A stretch of 64,000 bases of DNA from Poecilobothrus nobilitatus (lineage: Eukaryota; Arthropoda; Insecta; Diptera; Dolichopodidae): the NCBI GenBank assembly GCA_947095535.1, contig OX352772.1:166393719-166457718 (forward strand), in the 5' to 3' direction. Of this stretch, positions 12,418 to 22,742 are shown one piece after another (the stretch's first letter is position 1; each line of letters begins with the position of its first letter). The notes under the pieces are model-generated. The model saw nothing but the letters and a program-made list of their open reading frames with translations, searched no databases and was not told the origin of the DNA. A program made the position numbers and the translations under genes.

Positions 12418-12598
12418 ATAGATGGCTTAGAAATAAAAAAGAAACGTCTTAGTCTTGTACCGTAGCCACAGCCGAGTAATCAACGGCTTAGTGAAATTAA
12501 TGATTCACGAAACTGAAGCTTAGTCAAATATGAATAATAAATGACTTGGTGGATGCCCTATGCTCCTCAAAGGAGTGGCAAGGAAAAAAAACATATAT
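12418..12598 (+). mobile_element. 3' tail of an RTE-like LINE
   Basis: The end atgacttggtggatgccctatgctcctc followed by an A-rich run matches the end of the RTE-like LINE at 45840-48050 (atgacttagcggatgctctatgctcctt plus A-run). Only this tail is recognised; no coding part precedes it. Confidence 0.55.
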
Positions 12599-12604
12599 AC
12601 TTAT

Positions 12605-12734
12605 TTTTAATTTAATTATATTCTATTAATTATATATTATAAGAAGAATGTATTTTTATTTATCTATATGACGCAGCCGAGGTTTAAATCCGAGACCTTA
12701 CGTACGAAAGGCCGGTGTCTTAACAACTACAATA
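12605..12734 (-). mobile_element. tRNA-derived SINE, family B (uninterrupted copy)
   Basis: On the minus strand the head reads gttgttaagACACCGGCctttc and then ggtctcggatttaaacctcgg (B-box region). A body of about 110 bp follows, closely matching 35975-36045 (catatagat, ttcttataatatataat, gtatatatgt). It contains a single ACCGGC, and so serves as the unoccupied-site model for the Polinton insertion at 33249-35917. Confidence 0.75.
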
Positions 12735-12844
12735 ATAATATCATTTAGAGTAAACTTTCTAGACTAAACTTCAATTTATTCCCCGGACAACTATAAAATC
12801 AGATACAGTTATTTCCAAATTCCGGCCAGCCAGGATGTATACAT

Positions 12845-12990
12845 ACATTTATGTATATATATCTATTTTGAAGAAATTTTATAGATAGTTGCGAAATCAG
12901 ATTTGCCCTTTTTCCAGAATAAGTATATATATATGTATGTCAAAATAAATTTGAGTTAGGAGGAAATTTAAAGTGATTCAAAAATACCAA
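12845..12990. repeat. Diverged copy of an ~85-bp satellite-like unit
   Basis: The elements agttgcgaaatcaga, ccctttttccagaataagtatata and gagttaggaggaaattta recur in this order at 15476-15665. Related parts occur at 32560-32640 and 55060-55200. A dispersed short tandem family of unknown origin. Confidence 0.5.
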
Positions 12991-13019
12991 TGGAACTTCT
13001 GACAAGTCACCATCAAAGT

Positions 13020-13400
13020 ATAGTTATAGGAAGTAGTTTTACTTTTTACCTACACCTAAATCATTTTTCAAACAGCAAAAAAGTCTATTTTAAAGAGTAG
13101 GTGTAATATATTTTTCTATTTTCCATATCCACTGTTCTAAAATAAAATAAAAAATAAATAACACTATATATATTTAAATGGTAATTTTATTACGGGCACA
13201 TTATACTCGCACACCCACCCAAATAATTTTGTTATACATTACTAATATAACTTTTTTTTTATTTACTGCATTATTTGGCAAAGTACAAATTACACATTAT
13301 TCCGAAATTGTAAAAACAAATACCTATATAAAAATAAAATCTACCATAATTAACTCTGTCATTCTATGACGGGCCAACAGCTAGTTTTTAATATAAGATT
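13020..13400. repeat. Dispersed repeat D, copy 1
   Basis: It carries ggaagtagttttac, gtctattttaaagagtaggtg, ggtaattttattacggg and, at the 3' end, a block ending cggg.ccaacagctagt. The blocks match in reverse at 58260-58449 plus 59982-60010 and at 55660-56050, and in direct orientation at 40195-40440. The actagctg end recalls Helitron-type CTAG termini, but I cannot see a Helitron 5' end, so the class stays open. Confidence 0.5.
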
Positions 13401-14166
13401 AAAAGAAAATTCAAGTGGAGTTAAATGAAAATTACATTTCACATAATTTTGACAAATAATATATACTAGGTAAGACAAGAGCCAAAATTAACAAATCATG
13501 AAGGCTTTTCAAATGTAGTTTAATCTTTTCTGCGAGTACCTACACTCTTTTTGCCTATGTAAATTTAATCATAATTAAAATATTCATAAGTAGTAATAAA
13601 AGGCAGAACAATTTGACAAAAAACGTTTGTTCTTAAGAAAGAAAAGAATAAAATTAAGTGAAAAAGCCAACTGGAAAATTTTATTACATATTATAAGTAT
13701 TAAAATATAACATTTGATTAATTTTCCAATTGGTATAAAAAGCCCTCTTTTTATTAAATAAAATAAGAAAATAATAAAAATTTATTATTCAAAAATACAT
13801 ATAGGTACATTCTTTAAAAAAAAAAATAAAACAAAACAAGTATTTATAAAAATAGGTATAATAAAATATAACTATGCAATTAAAAACATATGATAAAAAA
13901 ATATAATGTTATAAAATTAATTTCAAACTTAAATTAATAATCTCATTTTATTGCACTACAATTAGTTTTAGTTGAGCAATAATCTCTATGAAAAAAAATG
14001 AAAACAAAACTTAAATCAATATATTCAAAAATTAAAACAAAATAATAATAATAAAACTATTATTTTGTGGACAAAATGTATAAATTAAAAACAATTTTTT
14101 ACTCAATAAATCCAATTAAGATGTTCCACAAACTTACGTTTGAAAAAATTCAAGGAAATAATAAAA
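13401..14166. other. AT-rich DNA, no gene seen
   Basis: Very A-rich on the plus strand with no readable motif, tRNA-like sequence or repeat border. Confidence 0.45.
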
Positions 14167-14510
14167 CTATTCTAACTTTTTATTTTGATTTTTTAAATTA
14201 CTTTCTTGCTTTTTTAAACTAATATGTGCCTTTTCATAGAATCCTAAAACTTTACGTGATGAGCAATATTTTTTAAAATAATACGTTTCTCTTTCTTGAA
14301 ATTTTAAACAATTGTTGCAAAAACCAATTTCAGGAAAAAGGAGATGTTGGCTGATCATTTTCAAAAGGTATATTATATTGGCTTTCTACTGGGCAATTCT
14401 CTACACCAAATTCGAAATTATTGAATTTATGTGCTTTTTTGACAATTAGCGCGTTAGCACCGTTTTGCTACCACTACCGTGACCACAAGATTTATGTTTA
14501 GGCTATAACG
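14167..14510 (-). pseudogene. Unidentified cysteine- and lysine-rich coding remnant
   Basis: I do not recognise this protein. On the minus strand a frame with good composition (VENCPVESQYNIPFEND) shifts near 14340 into an open frame through GFCNNCLKFQERETYYFKKY and YEKAHISLKKQESN, ending at a stop at 14167. It shows C-x2-C, two further cysteines and a basic, probably coiled C-terminus. No splice sites fit it to the dynein-like gene. It could be the end of a transposon protein. Directly upstream on the same strand lies a LINE fragment, with no evidence the two belong together. Confidence 0.4.
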
Positions 14511-14548
14511 GTTTTAATTTCAGATCCATTCCACGGCATTCATAAACT

Positions 14549-14890
14549 TTACCATTTCGCAGGTTGCTTAGCCGCTACATCGCTAAAATCGTTAAATTCA
14601 TGGCTCTCCAGAGCTGCTCTTCTGGCACTGGCCAGCGCTGGGCGTTTACAAGTGAAGTGTTTAATGGTTTCTTTCTCATTCTGTTCCCTACAACTGCGGC
14701 ATGATGTGTGGAATGGAATATCTAATCTGACCGCATGTTCGCCAATAGGCCAATGTCCCGTCAACACACCTATTGCTCTGGCTTTGTCCCGCCGGAATAG
14801 CTTCAATAGGTTGTCCGTTCTTTTGTTGTCATACGACGGCCATATTTTCTTGGTCGTACGGCATGAGGTTAATTCTTTCTACATTTTCGC
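14549..14890 (-). mobile_element. LINE 3' coding end (post-RNase H region)
   Basis: The minus-strand frame reads VLTGHWPIGEHAVRL, then a zinc-knuckle-like CRSC...KHFTC, then ALASARRAAL. The TGH...C-x2-C...H-x4-C layout is typical of the region after the RNase H domain in I/Jockey/R1-group LINEs. RT and RNase H parts are not present. Its GC content is higher than the surrounding DNA. Confidence 0.75.
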
Positions 14891-14892
14891 TA

Positions 14893-15785
14893 GGTAGGCA
14901 AACATCACGCTAAAAAAATTTGTACAACCTTCTGCATCGGAGTTGTGCATTTTTTCCAAAATTTCTGGTACAAATTTTTAGTATGAAAACAATACCTACA
15001 TTATACATAATTGTATGCGGTCCGTAAAAATATCAAAAAAAACAATAACAAAAAATAAACGACCGCTCTACATATCTTGTATGTTAATATACATACATAA
15101 GTTCCTCATCGTATCTAATATACATTGTATAAATACAGATAGCCATTCACATACAAAACAATTATATGCTCATATTAAAATTATTCTATTCAAATTCTTA
15201 TAGACACTCACACATCTGTAAAAATTACATTAAAAAAATAGAATTCTGATCATAACAATATCAATAATATTTTTTTTTAAGCTGTAGACATAGTTTATAT
15301 AGGTATTAATTATGATTTCTGCATTAGAATTCTGTATAGCAATATATATTTCTGTAAACATTTTAATGATATGCAGATTCTCGGGATACGCCATTTTGTG
15401 CAGAATTATCTAACAAGTTTCGTTCAGAATGATTACTCTATGTAGTATAGTTTCTTTATGGTTATACGCTTTTCCTAAAATATTTGTATATGTATATGTA
15501 TAAGTGAGATTCTGAATTAGGAGAAACTTTAGAGATGGATTCAAAATCAGGTTATTTCCTTTTTCCAAAATGTATAGATATATGTATATATGCAAGATGA
15601 ATTAGGAAGGCTTTTAGAGTTGCTTACAAAATCAGGATTATGCGTTTTCTTCAGAAAGTGCAGATATATAAATCCACCTCTAAAATTCCTCCTATTTCAT
15701 AAACATTCATTAAGGATCTGTATGTATTGTCATTGTGTATGTATGTATTGTCATTCTCAATTATGACAATACATACAGATCTCGT
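14893..15785 (+). repeat. Composite dispersed repeat C, copy 1
   Basis: Blocks in order: aggcaaacatcacgc...gtatgcggtc (14893-15040), a second block (15060-15240) ending acatctgtaaaaattacatt, then gaattctgatcataacaata (15240-15350), two ~85-bp satellite-like units (15476-15665), and a 21-bp minisatellite with inverted end (15715-15785). The same order is seen at 30267-32775. This copy lacks the 1.3-kb block found there between attacattaaaa and atagaattctg. Confidence 0.7.
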
Positions 15786-16495
15786 AAAGAAGAAGAATCC
15801 CCAAGGCGACTCGTCCTCTTGGTGCTCGATTTGAGAAATGCTTTTAACTCTCTCAGATGGGTGGACGTCATCAGAGCACTAGAGGACGACTTCCGGGTTC
15901 CGGAATACCTCCTCCAGATGATGGATGATTACCTAGCCAACCGGACGATACTTCGCAGGGGGCAAGGAGTATGGTGGTTACTGCAGGGGTGGCGCAGAGG
16001 TCTTTCTTCGGAACAGATCTCAGATTCTTCGAGTAGATTCGGGCGATGGTGATTTCGGGGGCTACATCGATTGCGCTACTGGCACAGAAGCGGAAATCGG
16101 TGTACAACTGGCGCGGGGAAGGTGACCTGGTAGTAATCAAGGCAGAGAGATCAAGCACGTTGGCAAGGTAGCAGGCTCAGTAGGAGTAGGAGGCGAAGGG
16201 CCAGTGGACGAGGAGGTTGATAGCAGCGGTCAGGCCATAGGCGGAGCGGCGACACGGGGAGGTGGACTATTACCTCACGCAGTTTCTTTCCGAGCACGGC
16301 TACTTCAGATCCTACCTGACCAGAATGAGAAAGGTGGGCTCGGCGGAGTGTTTGTACTGCCCAGGTGTGCAGGATGACGCCGAGCACACCTTTTTTATAT
16401 GTGAAATGTGGGCTCTGGAGAGGACGGACATGGAGCGAGAGGTGGGAGTCCATTTCTCATCCGATGACGTACGTATATTACGTATTTAATTATAA
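15780..16495 (+). mobile_element. R1-clade-like LINE fragment
   Basis: An RT piece with DLRNAFNSLRW (R1-type spelling of the catalytic RT motif A) and PEYLLQMMDDYLANRT lies at 15790-15960. Most of the RT is then missing. The 3' coding end (16262-16489) has TQFLSEHGYFRSYLTRM, a zinc motif C-x2-C-x8-H-x4-C (CLYC...HTFFIC) and then EMW, typical of R1-group C-termini. Its GC content is much higher than the flanks, suggesting a younger insertion or different base composition. Not functional. Confidence 0.85.
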
Positions 16496-16572
16496 AATTC
16501 TAAAGTAAAATATAAATCCTTTAATTTACTTTTAAAAGAAATGCACTTGCCTTTGAAATTAAAAATGAAAAG

Positions 16573-16576
16573 CGCG
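16573..16576. repeat. 5' target-site duplication CGCG of the provirus
   Basis: CGCG directly precedes the AGTTAC start of the 5' LTR and recurs directly after the 3' LTR (29489-29492). The rebuilt empty site reads g-CGCG-c, that is GCGCGC, the preferred target known for the Drosophila errantivirus ZAM. Confidence 0.9.
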
Positions 16577-16636
16577 AGTTACGAATACCATAACATCTTG
16601 TTTTTTTTCGATGTTAGTCTAAAGGATTCTGTAATT
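16577..16636 (+). repeat. 5' LTR, internally deleted
   Basis: It starts AGTTACGAATACCATAACA and ends AAAGGATTCTGTAATT like the 3' LTR, but is 60 bp rather than 376 bp. The missing part runs from just after ccataaca to the gttttttttcgat run, plus an 11-bp piece near the end. It removes the TATA-like and poly-A signal regions, so this LTR should have no promoter activity. Confidence 0.9.
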
Positions 16637-16652
16637 GGCGCAGTCGGTAGGA
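16636..16652 (+). promoter_or_regulatory. Primer-binding site matching tRNA-Ser
   Basis: TGGCGCAGTCGGTAGGA overlaps the last T of the 5' LTR. It is the complement of the 3' end of insect tRNA-Ser (...TCCTACCGACTGCGCCA), the primer known for ZAM/17.6/297-type elements. Confidence 0.9.
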
Positions 16653-16899
16653 TACACCAAGTAAAAATAAAAAAAATTTTTTTTTTTGATATTGCCCAAG
16701 ACTACTTTGGCTTAATGTTTAACTGAGTCTGGTTAAACGATATCAACACTTGTGTATCAACACTTAATGGTGTATAAGAATCTAAAGGACAGTACGGTAC
16801 GGTTAAATTAAAAGAGTGAAAAAAAAAATATATAATTAAAATTAAAATTTATAAATATAAGAAAATTTCTGAACTTAAAACGAAAATTTTTTTGAACGT

Positions 16900-17185
16900 A
16901 AATTTACAAAGGTATATTGTAAATTTAATATAAAACTTGTAATAAAATTAAATTGTGAACCTTAAATTTACAAAGGTATATTGTAAATTTAATATAAAAC
17001 TTATAATAAAGTTAAATTGTGAACCTTAAATTTACATAATATTGTAAATTTAATATAAAACTTATAATAAAATTAAATTGTGAACCTTAAATTTACAAAG
17101 GTATATTGTAAATTTAATATAAAACTTATAATAAAATTAAATTGTGAACCTTAAATTTACAAAGATATATTGTAAATTTAATAAA
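16900..17185. repeat. 64-bp tandem array in the proviral 5' untranslated region
   Basis: About 4.5 units begin at 16900, 16964, 17028, roughly 17088 and 17152. Each starts aaatttacaaaggtatattg and ends attgtgaacctt. The third unit lacks a few bases and the last is partial. Each unit holds an imperfect palindrome aaatttacaa...ttgtaaattt. The position between primer site and gag matches that of the Su(Hw) insulator array in Drosophila gypsy, but the known Su(Hw) site is not seen. Confidence 0.9.
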
Positions 17186-17463
17186 TAAATAAAAGAACTT
17201 AAATAAATAGTTACATAATTTATGTGCACCTAAAGTTAAACTTAACATAAATTATAAACTAATAATAAAACAAACATTTTTTACATTTTACTATTAACAT
17301 TTTTCTACAAAATATTGTGCAAATAATTTAAAATTGTGTGATCTATAACAAATTGCTGTAATTGTGCTGTAATCAAAAAAAAAAATTATATAAAATAATT
17401 TGGACGAAGCCGGTGAATTTCAACAACTATTCAAATGATATCGAAACTATTGGACATATTGAT

Positions 17464-17469
17464 GTAAGT
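17464..17469 (+). promoter_or_regulatory. Candidate splice donor GTAAGT
   Basis: A consensus donor follows a 10-codon ATG frame in the leader. Errantiviruses make env from a spliced RNA with a donor upstream of or early in gag, so this is a plausible env donor. No acceptor could be chosen because the env upstream region is lost. Confidence 0.4.
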
Positions 17470-17581
17470 GAATTTTTTTAAATTATTGAATCTCTTTTAA
17501 AGAAAACAAAACTATATTTTATAAAGCATTTTACATAAATTCCAACTATATATTTTATAAACTAATTAAATTTATAAATCT

Positions 17582-18790
17582 ATGCCTAAAAATAAAATTA
17601 AAAATATTGTTAGAAGTCCATATTCAAAATTAAGAAGAATATTTGATAGACCACTTGAAAACTTTTTGCACGATTCTAACGCGTCAAATAGCTCATTAAG
17701 TTCTTTAAAAAGTTTTAGTATCGTGTCCTAATTTGACTGCAATTAGCCTAATAAACAATTCAAATAACAACTCTATAAATAACCCTATAAATAATTCTAA
17801 AGGTAATCCAATAAAGTACTATAATAATCCCCAGAGCCATAATATGACTAATGAACAAAACCAAGATACATCCACAAGTATATTTAATTCGTTGCGTATC
17901 CCAGACGCGATAAAAGATCTACCTAAATTTGACGGGAACCCTAGATTATTGTATGAATTTCTAACCAATGTGGAAGAAATTTTGACATATACAAATGATG
18001 CTGATGGATCACCCTATTCAAAAATATTGTTGCGTGCCATTAGAAATAAAATAGTGGGACAAGCGAATAAAGTATTGAATATTTATGGCACGGGACTTAT
18101 ATGGACACGGGAAGACATAAAAACGAACCTTATTTTACATTATTCAGACAAAAGAACAGAAACTATGAAACTATGTATACTATGAAACAAGGAAATAAAA
18201 CCGTAGAAACTTACTACAGCTAAATAATAGAAATACAAGCAACCCTACTCAATAATGTTCAAATACACGAAGTTGAGTCCAAAAAAGAATTATATTCTGA
18301 AATGTGTCTTAATGTTTTTCTGACAGGATTGAAAGAACCTCTTGGCTCAATGATAAGGGCGATGAGACCCAACAGTTTACCTGACGCTCTGACGTATTGT
18401 ATAAAAGAACAGAACATTTTTTATATGAGGTCAGATAACCAAAGACAAATTATTAGCAATCCAAATAATAATAGATCAAATTTTAGAAATAGACAAAATT
18501 CAAATTATAACCAACCAAGAACAAATTTTAATAATAATAGACAATTACATTTTCAAACGAGAACGGGACCATCTCACAGTTTAGGTACAGGCACAGTTTA
18601 GGTACAGTTTAGGTACAGGACACAACCACAACCTCAAAATTTTAATAGAAATACTAACTTTTCAAATTTTAATAGAAATAACAATTTTTTTAATAGAAAT
18701 AATAATTTTAATAGGGACAATAATTTACCAAATAACAACAACAATAACTCGTCAAATAGGTTTAATAACAACAACTCGAACTATAAGTAA
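17582..18790 (+). pseudogene. gag: Proviral gag, broken
   Basis: Structural capsid precursor of the provirus. An ATG at 17582 opens a 49-codon basic/serine-rich frame ending SFSIVS. A frameshift near 17727 leads into the frame from 17733, which includes IPDAIKDLPKFDGNPRLLYEF, the start of a retrotransposon capsid domain. A further frameshift lies near 18175 and a stop at 18222. The capsid C-terminus contains LPDALTYCIKEQ. The tail (18440-18790) is asparagine/arginine-rich low complexity with no CCHC zinc knuckle, as is usual for errantiviral Gag. A short direct duplication of tttaggtaca causes a stop near 18600. Confidence 0.85.
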
Positions 18791-18923
18791 TAATAATAAT
18801 TTCCCCAGGTATTTTGTTGAGGAACTATTTAATATAGAAAGTGAAAGGAATAACAAACACAAAAATATTTATTATAATAATCCTAATGATTATGATTACG
18901 ACAATAAAAATCATAAGCAACAA

Positions 18924-19624
18924 TTGGACGAATATTATGATTCATATAATGAAGACAAATTTTCGGAACCCTGCCTCCACGAGCCAACAGGATATATAGA
19001 AATTAACAAGCATGGAAAATGTCTTCCATACATTTTAATAGCGTTACCCTTTGGTAGACCTCTTCGATTTTTAATTGATACAGGAGCATCTTGCTCATTT
19101 ATAAACCCAGAATTTGCAAAAAACCCACAGAATTGTAAACCAACTAAAATCAAAATAATTATTAAAGAATATGAACTCGATAAAGAAACGATAATCCCAT
19201 ATTTAAAGAACTCGATCAACCAGGACATTTTAAATTTCTAATATTTAAATTTCATGACTATTTTGACGGACTTTTGGGACTTGATATTTTAACTCAAATC
19301 AACGCAAAAATCGACTTTAATAATAATACCATTACTACTACAAACGCCACTCTACCAGTACTTTACAAAATAAACAGAACTTCAGGAAAATTTTGTATTC
19401 CTGCTAATAGTAAAATTATTGTTAACCTACCAATTGACGTGCCCAAAGGCGATATATACATTAAACCAACCAAGCTAAATGAAAATATACATATTTCTGA
19501 AGGTATTTATGTTAGCAAAAATGGGACAAGCCCTCTCGAAATCGTCAATATATCCAATTCTGATCAACTACTCTATATTGAGCAACCACTTAAGTGGAAC
19601 CCTATGATAAAAATGAGTATATAG
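18924..19624 (+). pseudogene. pol: Proviral pol: protease region, broken
   Basis: Aspartic protease of the retroviral type. The frame 18924-19241 holds the catalytic LIDTGASCSFI (DTGA at 19077-19088). After a frameshift near 19220-19270 the second part reads GLLGLDILTQINAKID, the protease C-terminal motif. The region leads into the connection to RT. A role in Gag-Pol processing is known for the family; here the frameshift would block it. Confidence 0.9.
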
Positions 19625-20648
19625 AGCTAAATAACTTTAATGTAATATCTGAAACTTCACAATTTAATAGCAATAAAGATATAATAAATCTAATACGTTC
19701 TGACCATCTTAATATTGAAGAAAAGGAAAACTTATTTAAAACCTGCCGAAAGTACAGCGACATTTTCTTTAAACCTGACCAAAAATTATCATTTAGTAAC
19801 CAAATTAAACACGGCATACCAATGACAGACGAACTTCCAATTTATACTAATTCGTACAGGTACCCGTATATACATAAACAAGAAATAAGGAAACAAATAG
19901 ACGAAATGCTAAACCAGAAGATCATAAGACCAAGTTATTCACCATGGAGTTCTCCAGTTTGGATAGTTCCAAAAAAAAGGGATGCTTCAGGCAAAATCAA
20001 ATGGAGAATGGTAATTGATTACAGAAAGGTAAATGAAAAAACAATATCGGACCGTTATCCAATACCCAACATAACTGAAATACTGGACAAACTGAGAAGA
20101 TGCCTTTATTTTACGACATTGGACTTAGCTAGTGGGTTCCATTCAATTGAAATGGACCCTAAAGATATAGCAAAAACGGCATTTACTGTAGAACAAGGAC
20201 ACTATGAATTTCTAAGGATGCCGTTTGGATTAAAAAACGCGCCATCCACATTTCAACGAGTAATGGACAACATATTAAAAGATTTAATAGGAAATTCTTG
20301 TTTGGTATACTTGGACGACATTATCATTTACTCAACTTCTTTACAAGAACATATACACAATTTAGAAAAAGGTTTCGACAAGCTACGTGACGCTTGGAAA
20401 TAAAAGGGTTTTTAGGGCTACTTGGGTACTACCGTAAATTTACAAAAGATTTCGCAAAACTTGTTAAACCATTAACTATCTGTTTGAAGAAAGGGAAAAC
20501 CATAACTTTAGATAAAAATTATATTGATACTTTTGAGATGTGTAAACAAATCCTAGTAAATGATCCACTACAATACCCTGACTTTTCAAAACCTTTCAAC
20601 TTAACTACGGACGCCAGAAACTTCGCCATAGGAGCAGTTTTATCTTAA
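19594..20648 (+). pseudogene. pol: Proviral pol: reverse transcriptase, with internal deletion
   Basis: RT of the Gypsy type. The 269-codon frame has SPVWIVPKK, the WRMVIDYRKVNE motif, LDLASGFHSIEM (catalytic D), MPFGLKNAPSTFQRVMD, and YLDD at 20308-20319. At about 20400 it ends at LRDAWK and the next frame resumes at KGFLGLLGYYRKFTKDFAK. The stretch that normally joins them in Gypsy RTs (of the order of 50 residues) is missing. A second Gypsy fragment at 42380-42650 still carries that stretch. The catalytic residues survive, but the deletion and frameshift make it inactive. Confidence 0.95.
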
Positions 20649-20990
20649 GGCACTATCGGCAGTGACAAACCTATTTGCTATGCTAGCAGAATCTTGAGCC
20701 ATAGCGAACTTAATTATTCCACAATTGAGAAGGAACTTTTGGCAATTGTTTGGGCAACCAAGTAGTTTCGCCCTTAATTATTTGGAAGACGTTTTAAAAT
20801 TATTACCGACCATAAACCTTTAACTTGGATCATGAATCTTAAAGAGCCCAATTCATAATTAATTAGATGGAGATTGAAATTAGAAGAATACGACTACGAA
20901 ATAATTCACAAAAGCGGAAAATATAATACTAACGCTCATGCACTTAGCAGAATCAAAATTGAAGATGTTAATCATATAGAATTGGAGAAT
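20580..20990 (+). pseudogene. pol: Proviral pol: RNase H region
   Basis: It follows RT directly: TTDARNFAIGAVLS (first catalytic D), then after a stop at 20646 the sequence [21 protein letters not shown], a stop in place of a residue near 20763, TDHKPLTWI, and the ending YEIIHKSGKYNTNAHALSR. Order and motifs are those of Gypsy RNase H. At least three stops. Confidence 0.85.
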
Positions 20991-21169
20991 TCTAATGCCA
21001 TCCCTACTTCAGAAAAACCATTAAAATAACTGCTATTTTTACTGACAATGAAACTTTTAACGTTGTACAAAATACTTATTCAAAATACTTTTCCTAAAAT
21101 AAAGCTTTCAAAATTATTAGGTGTAAGGAAATACTAACGGACGTTACTGATAAAGACGAACAAGAAAGA

Positions 21170-21463
21170 ATCATAAAAGATTACCACATTAAAAATAATC
21201 ATCGTGGTATTAATGAGACATTGCTCCATCTTAAACGTACATATTACTTTCCACACATGAAAACTGAAATAACAAAATCCATTAATAATTGTGAACCATG
21301 CCAAACTCTAAAATACGATAGAAATCCTCTCAAACTAAAATATGAAAAACCAGAAATCCCTTCAAAACCATTAGAAATTTTACATATCGACATTTATACG
21401 ATAAACCATAACCAAGTTCTCACTATAATTAACAAATTCTCGAAATTTGCCACCGCTTATATG
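21170..21463 (+). pseudogene. pol: Proviral pol: integrase, truncated by insertion
   Basis: Only the N-terminus is left. The zinc-binding HHCC module is visible (YHIKNNHRGINETLLHLK...CEPCQTL) and the first catalytic aspartate is in LEILHIDIYTINH. The frame then runs into a mariner terminal sequence at about 21464. The other two catalytic residues and the C-terminal domain are absent from the window. Confidence 0.9.
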
Positions 21464-21534
21464 TGGTGTTCAAAATTGAGGTATCATTTTGATTTTGCCG
21501 CCATTTTTTTTCTACCTGGAATTTTTATACGAGG
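21464..21534 (+). mobile_element. Solo 5' terminus of the mariner element
   Basis: About 70 bp (ggtgttcaaaattgaggtat ... tttttatacgagg) matches the first 70 bp of the mariner at 26426-27727 in the same orientation. It then stops abruptly. It marks the left junction between the proviral integrase and the foreign block. Confidence 0.9.
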
Positions 21535-21540
21535 TTAAAA

Positions 21541-22090
21541 AGTATAAAGATATACAGAGTAAAACTAACAAGCACATTTTTTTAAATATATACTTGTGCT
21601 ATACGGTGTCTTAATTTACCGTTATGCGAAACTGAATTATTGCAAAATCCTTTAACCCTTCTATCTTCTAAAGGGTTTAAGTTGGAAACTTGAAATTTTG
21701 ACAGAAGTTAGATCTTTGCAAATATGAGTCATTTCAGAAATTTTTTACCAATACCAATGTGAAAATATGAGTATGAGTCATTTCAGAAATTTTTTTGTAT
21801 CTGCCTCCCTTTAGGAGCTGTAAGGGATCAAAAACTGAAAATTTCCTACTTTTAAACAAATGTAACTTGAACACCTGTTAACATTTTTTTGAAGTAATAC
21901 ATAAAAATTAAAGCTCCAACATTATACTCTTATTTTCGTTAACAACTTTTTTTAATTATATAGGGTTACTTTATAATTGATGAAAGTGTTACTTGATTTT
22001 TTCAAATTTTCTAACAAATTTCTTTAACGAATTTTTTGCATTTTGTTTTACTCGATAATTTGAAATTGTTAAGGATATAATGCGTAGTAC
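21541..22090 (-). repeat. Repeat B, partial copy (mainly reverse)
   Basis: It begins with the end signature of repeat B in plus orientation (cagagtaaaactaacaagcacattttttt). From about 21615 it matches in reverse (aatttaccgttatgcgaaac against the family's ttcacataacggtaaattt). This suggests a fold-back or inverted pair. It lies inside the foreign block of the provirus. Confidence 0.5.
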
Positions 22091-22710
22091 AAAAAAATGT
22101 AAATAAATAAACAACATAACGGTTGCTTCAAGAATTTTTATTTATATGATATGATATACATACATACTTATATAATATCATCTATATTTACATATCGTAT
22201 ATGTCACTGATGAATGAATGATAAGAGTATAGATGTATATTATATAGCACCGTATTTACATACATATATGCATTTTATTGTATTTATAAGAAATTATTCT
22301 ATGAATGGAAATATTTTTAAAGAAATATTGCAATGTATGGCGATATACTTATAGCAATATAAATATGCTATGTTCGCATTAATATAATATAATATTTAAA
22401 ATTATTTTAACTATTTTGTACTAAGTAAATTTAATATACATTTACCGCTTATTATTAAATGGTAGGTACTATAGAATATTTGAAAAAGTTTTGGATTGAT
22501 AATCGTTATGTGGAAGGTTAGAATCTGCTTTTGAAGAATGTATAAACATATAGTTTGAATATATGTATAACCCATAGTTCTAGAAATTATAAAGTTCACC
22601 CAAATTATTTTAAAATACTAAAATATTAAAAAAATAATATTGTAAGCAGAGTGACAGGCTATGTACATACTTACGGGTCATACAGGTATCTAAGAGTTGA
22701 CTATCATCGA

Positions 22711-22742
<32 letters not shown>

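Noticed and set aside
13340..13400. Helitron 3' end (ccaacagctagt)
   Set aside because: A CTAG-like terminus is visible, but there is no convincing hairpin, no TC start and no Rep/helicase, so only a dispersed repeat is called.
14167..14364. Extra exon of the dynein-like gene
   Set aside because: It lies on the right strand but ends in a stop, lacks splice borders, and does not resemble the dynein tail.
14652..14897. Plus-strand 81-codon frame
   Set aside because: It is the shadow of the minus-strand LINE C-terminus with the TGH and C-x2-C motifs.
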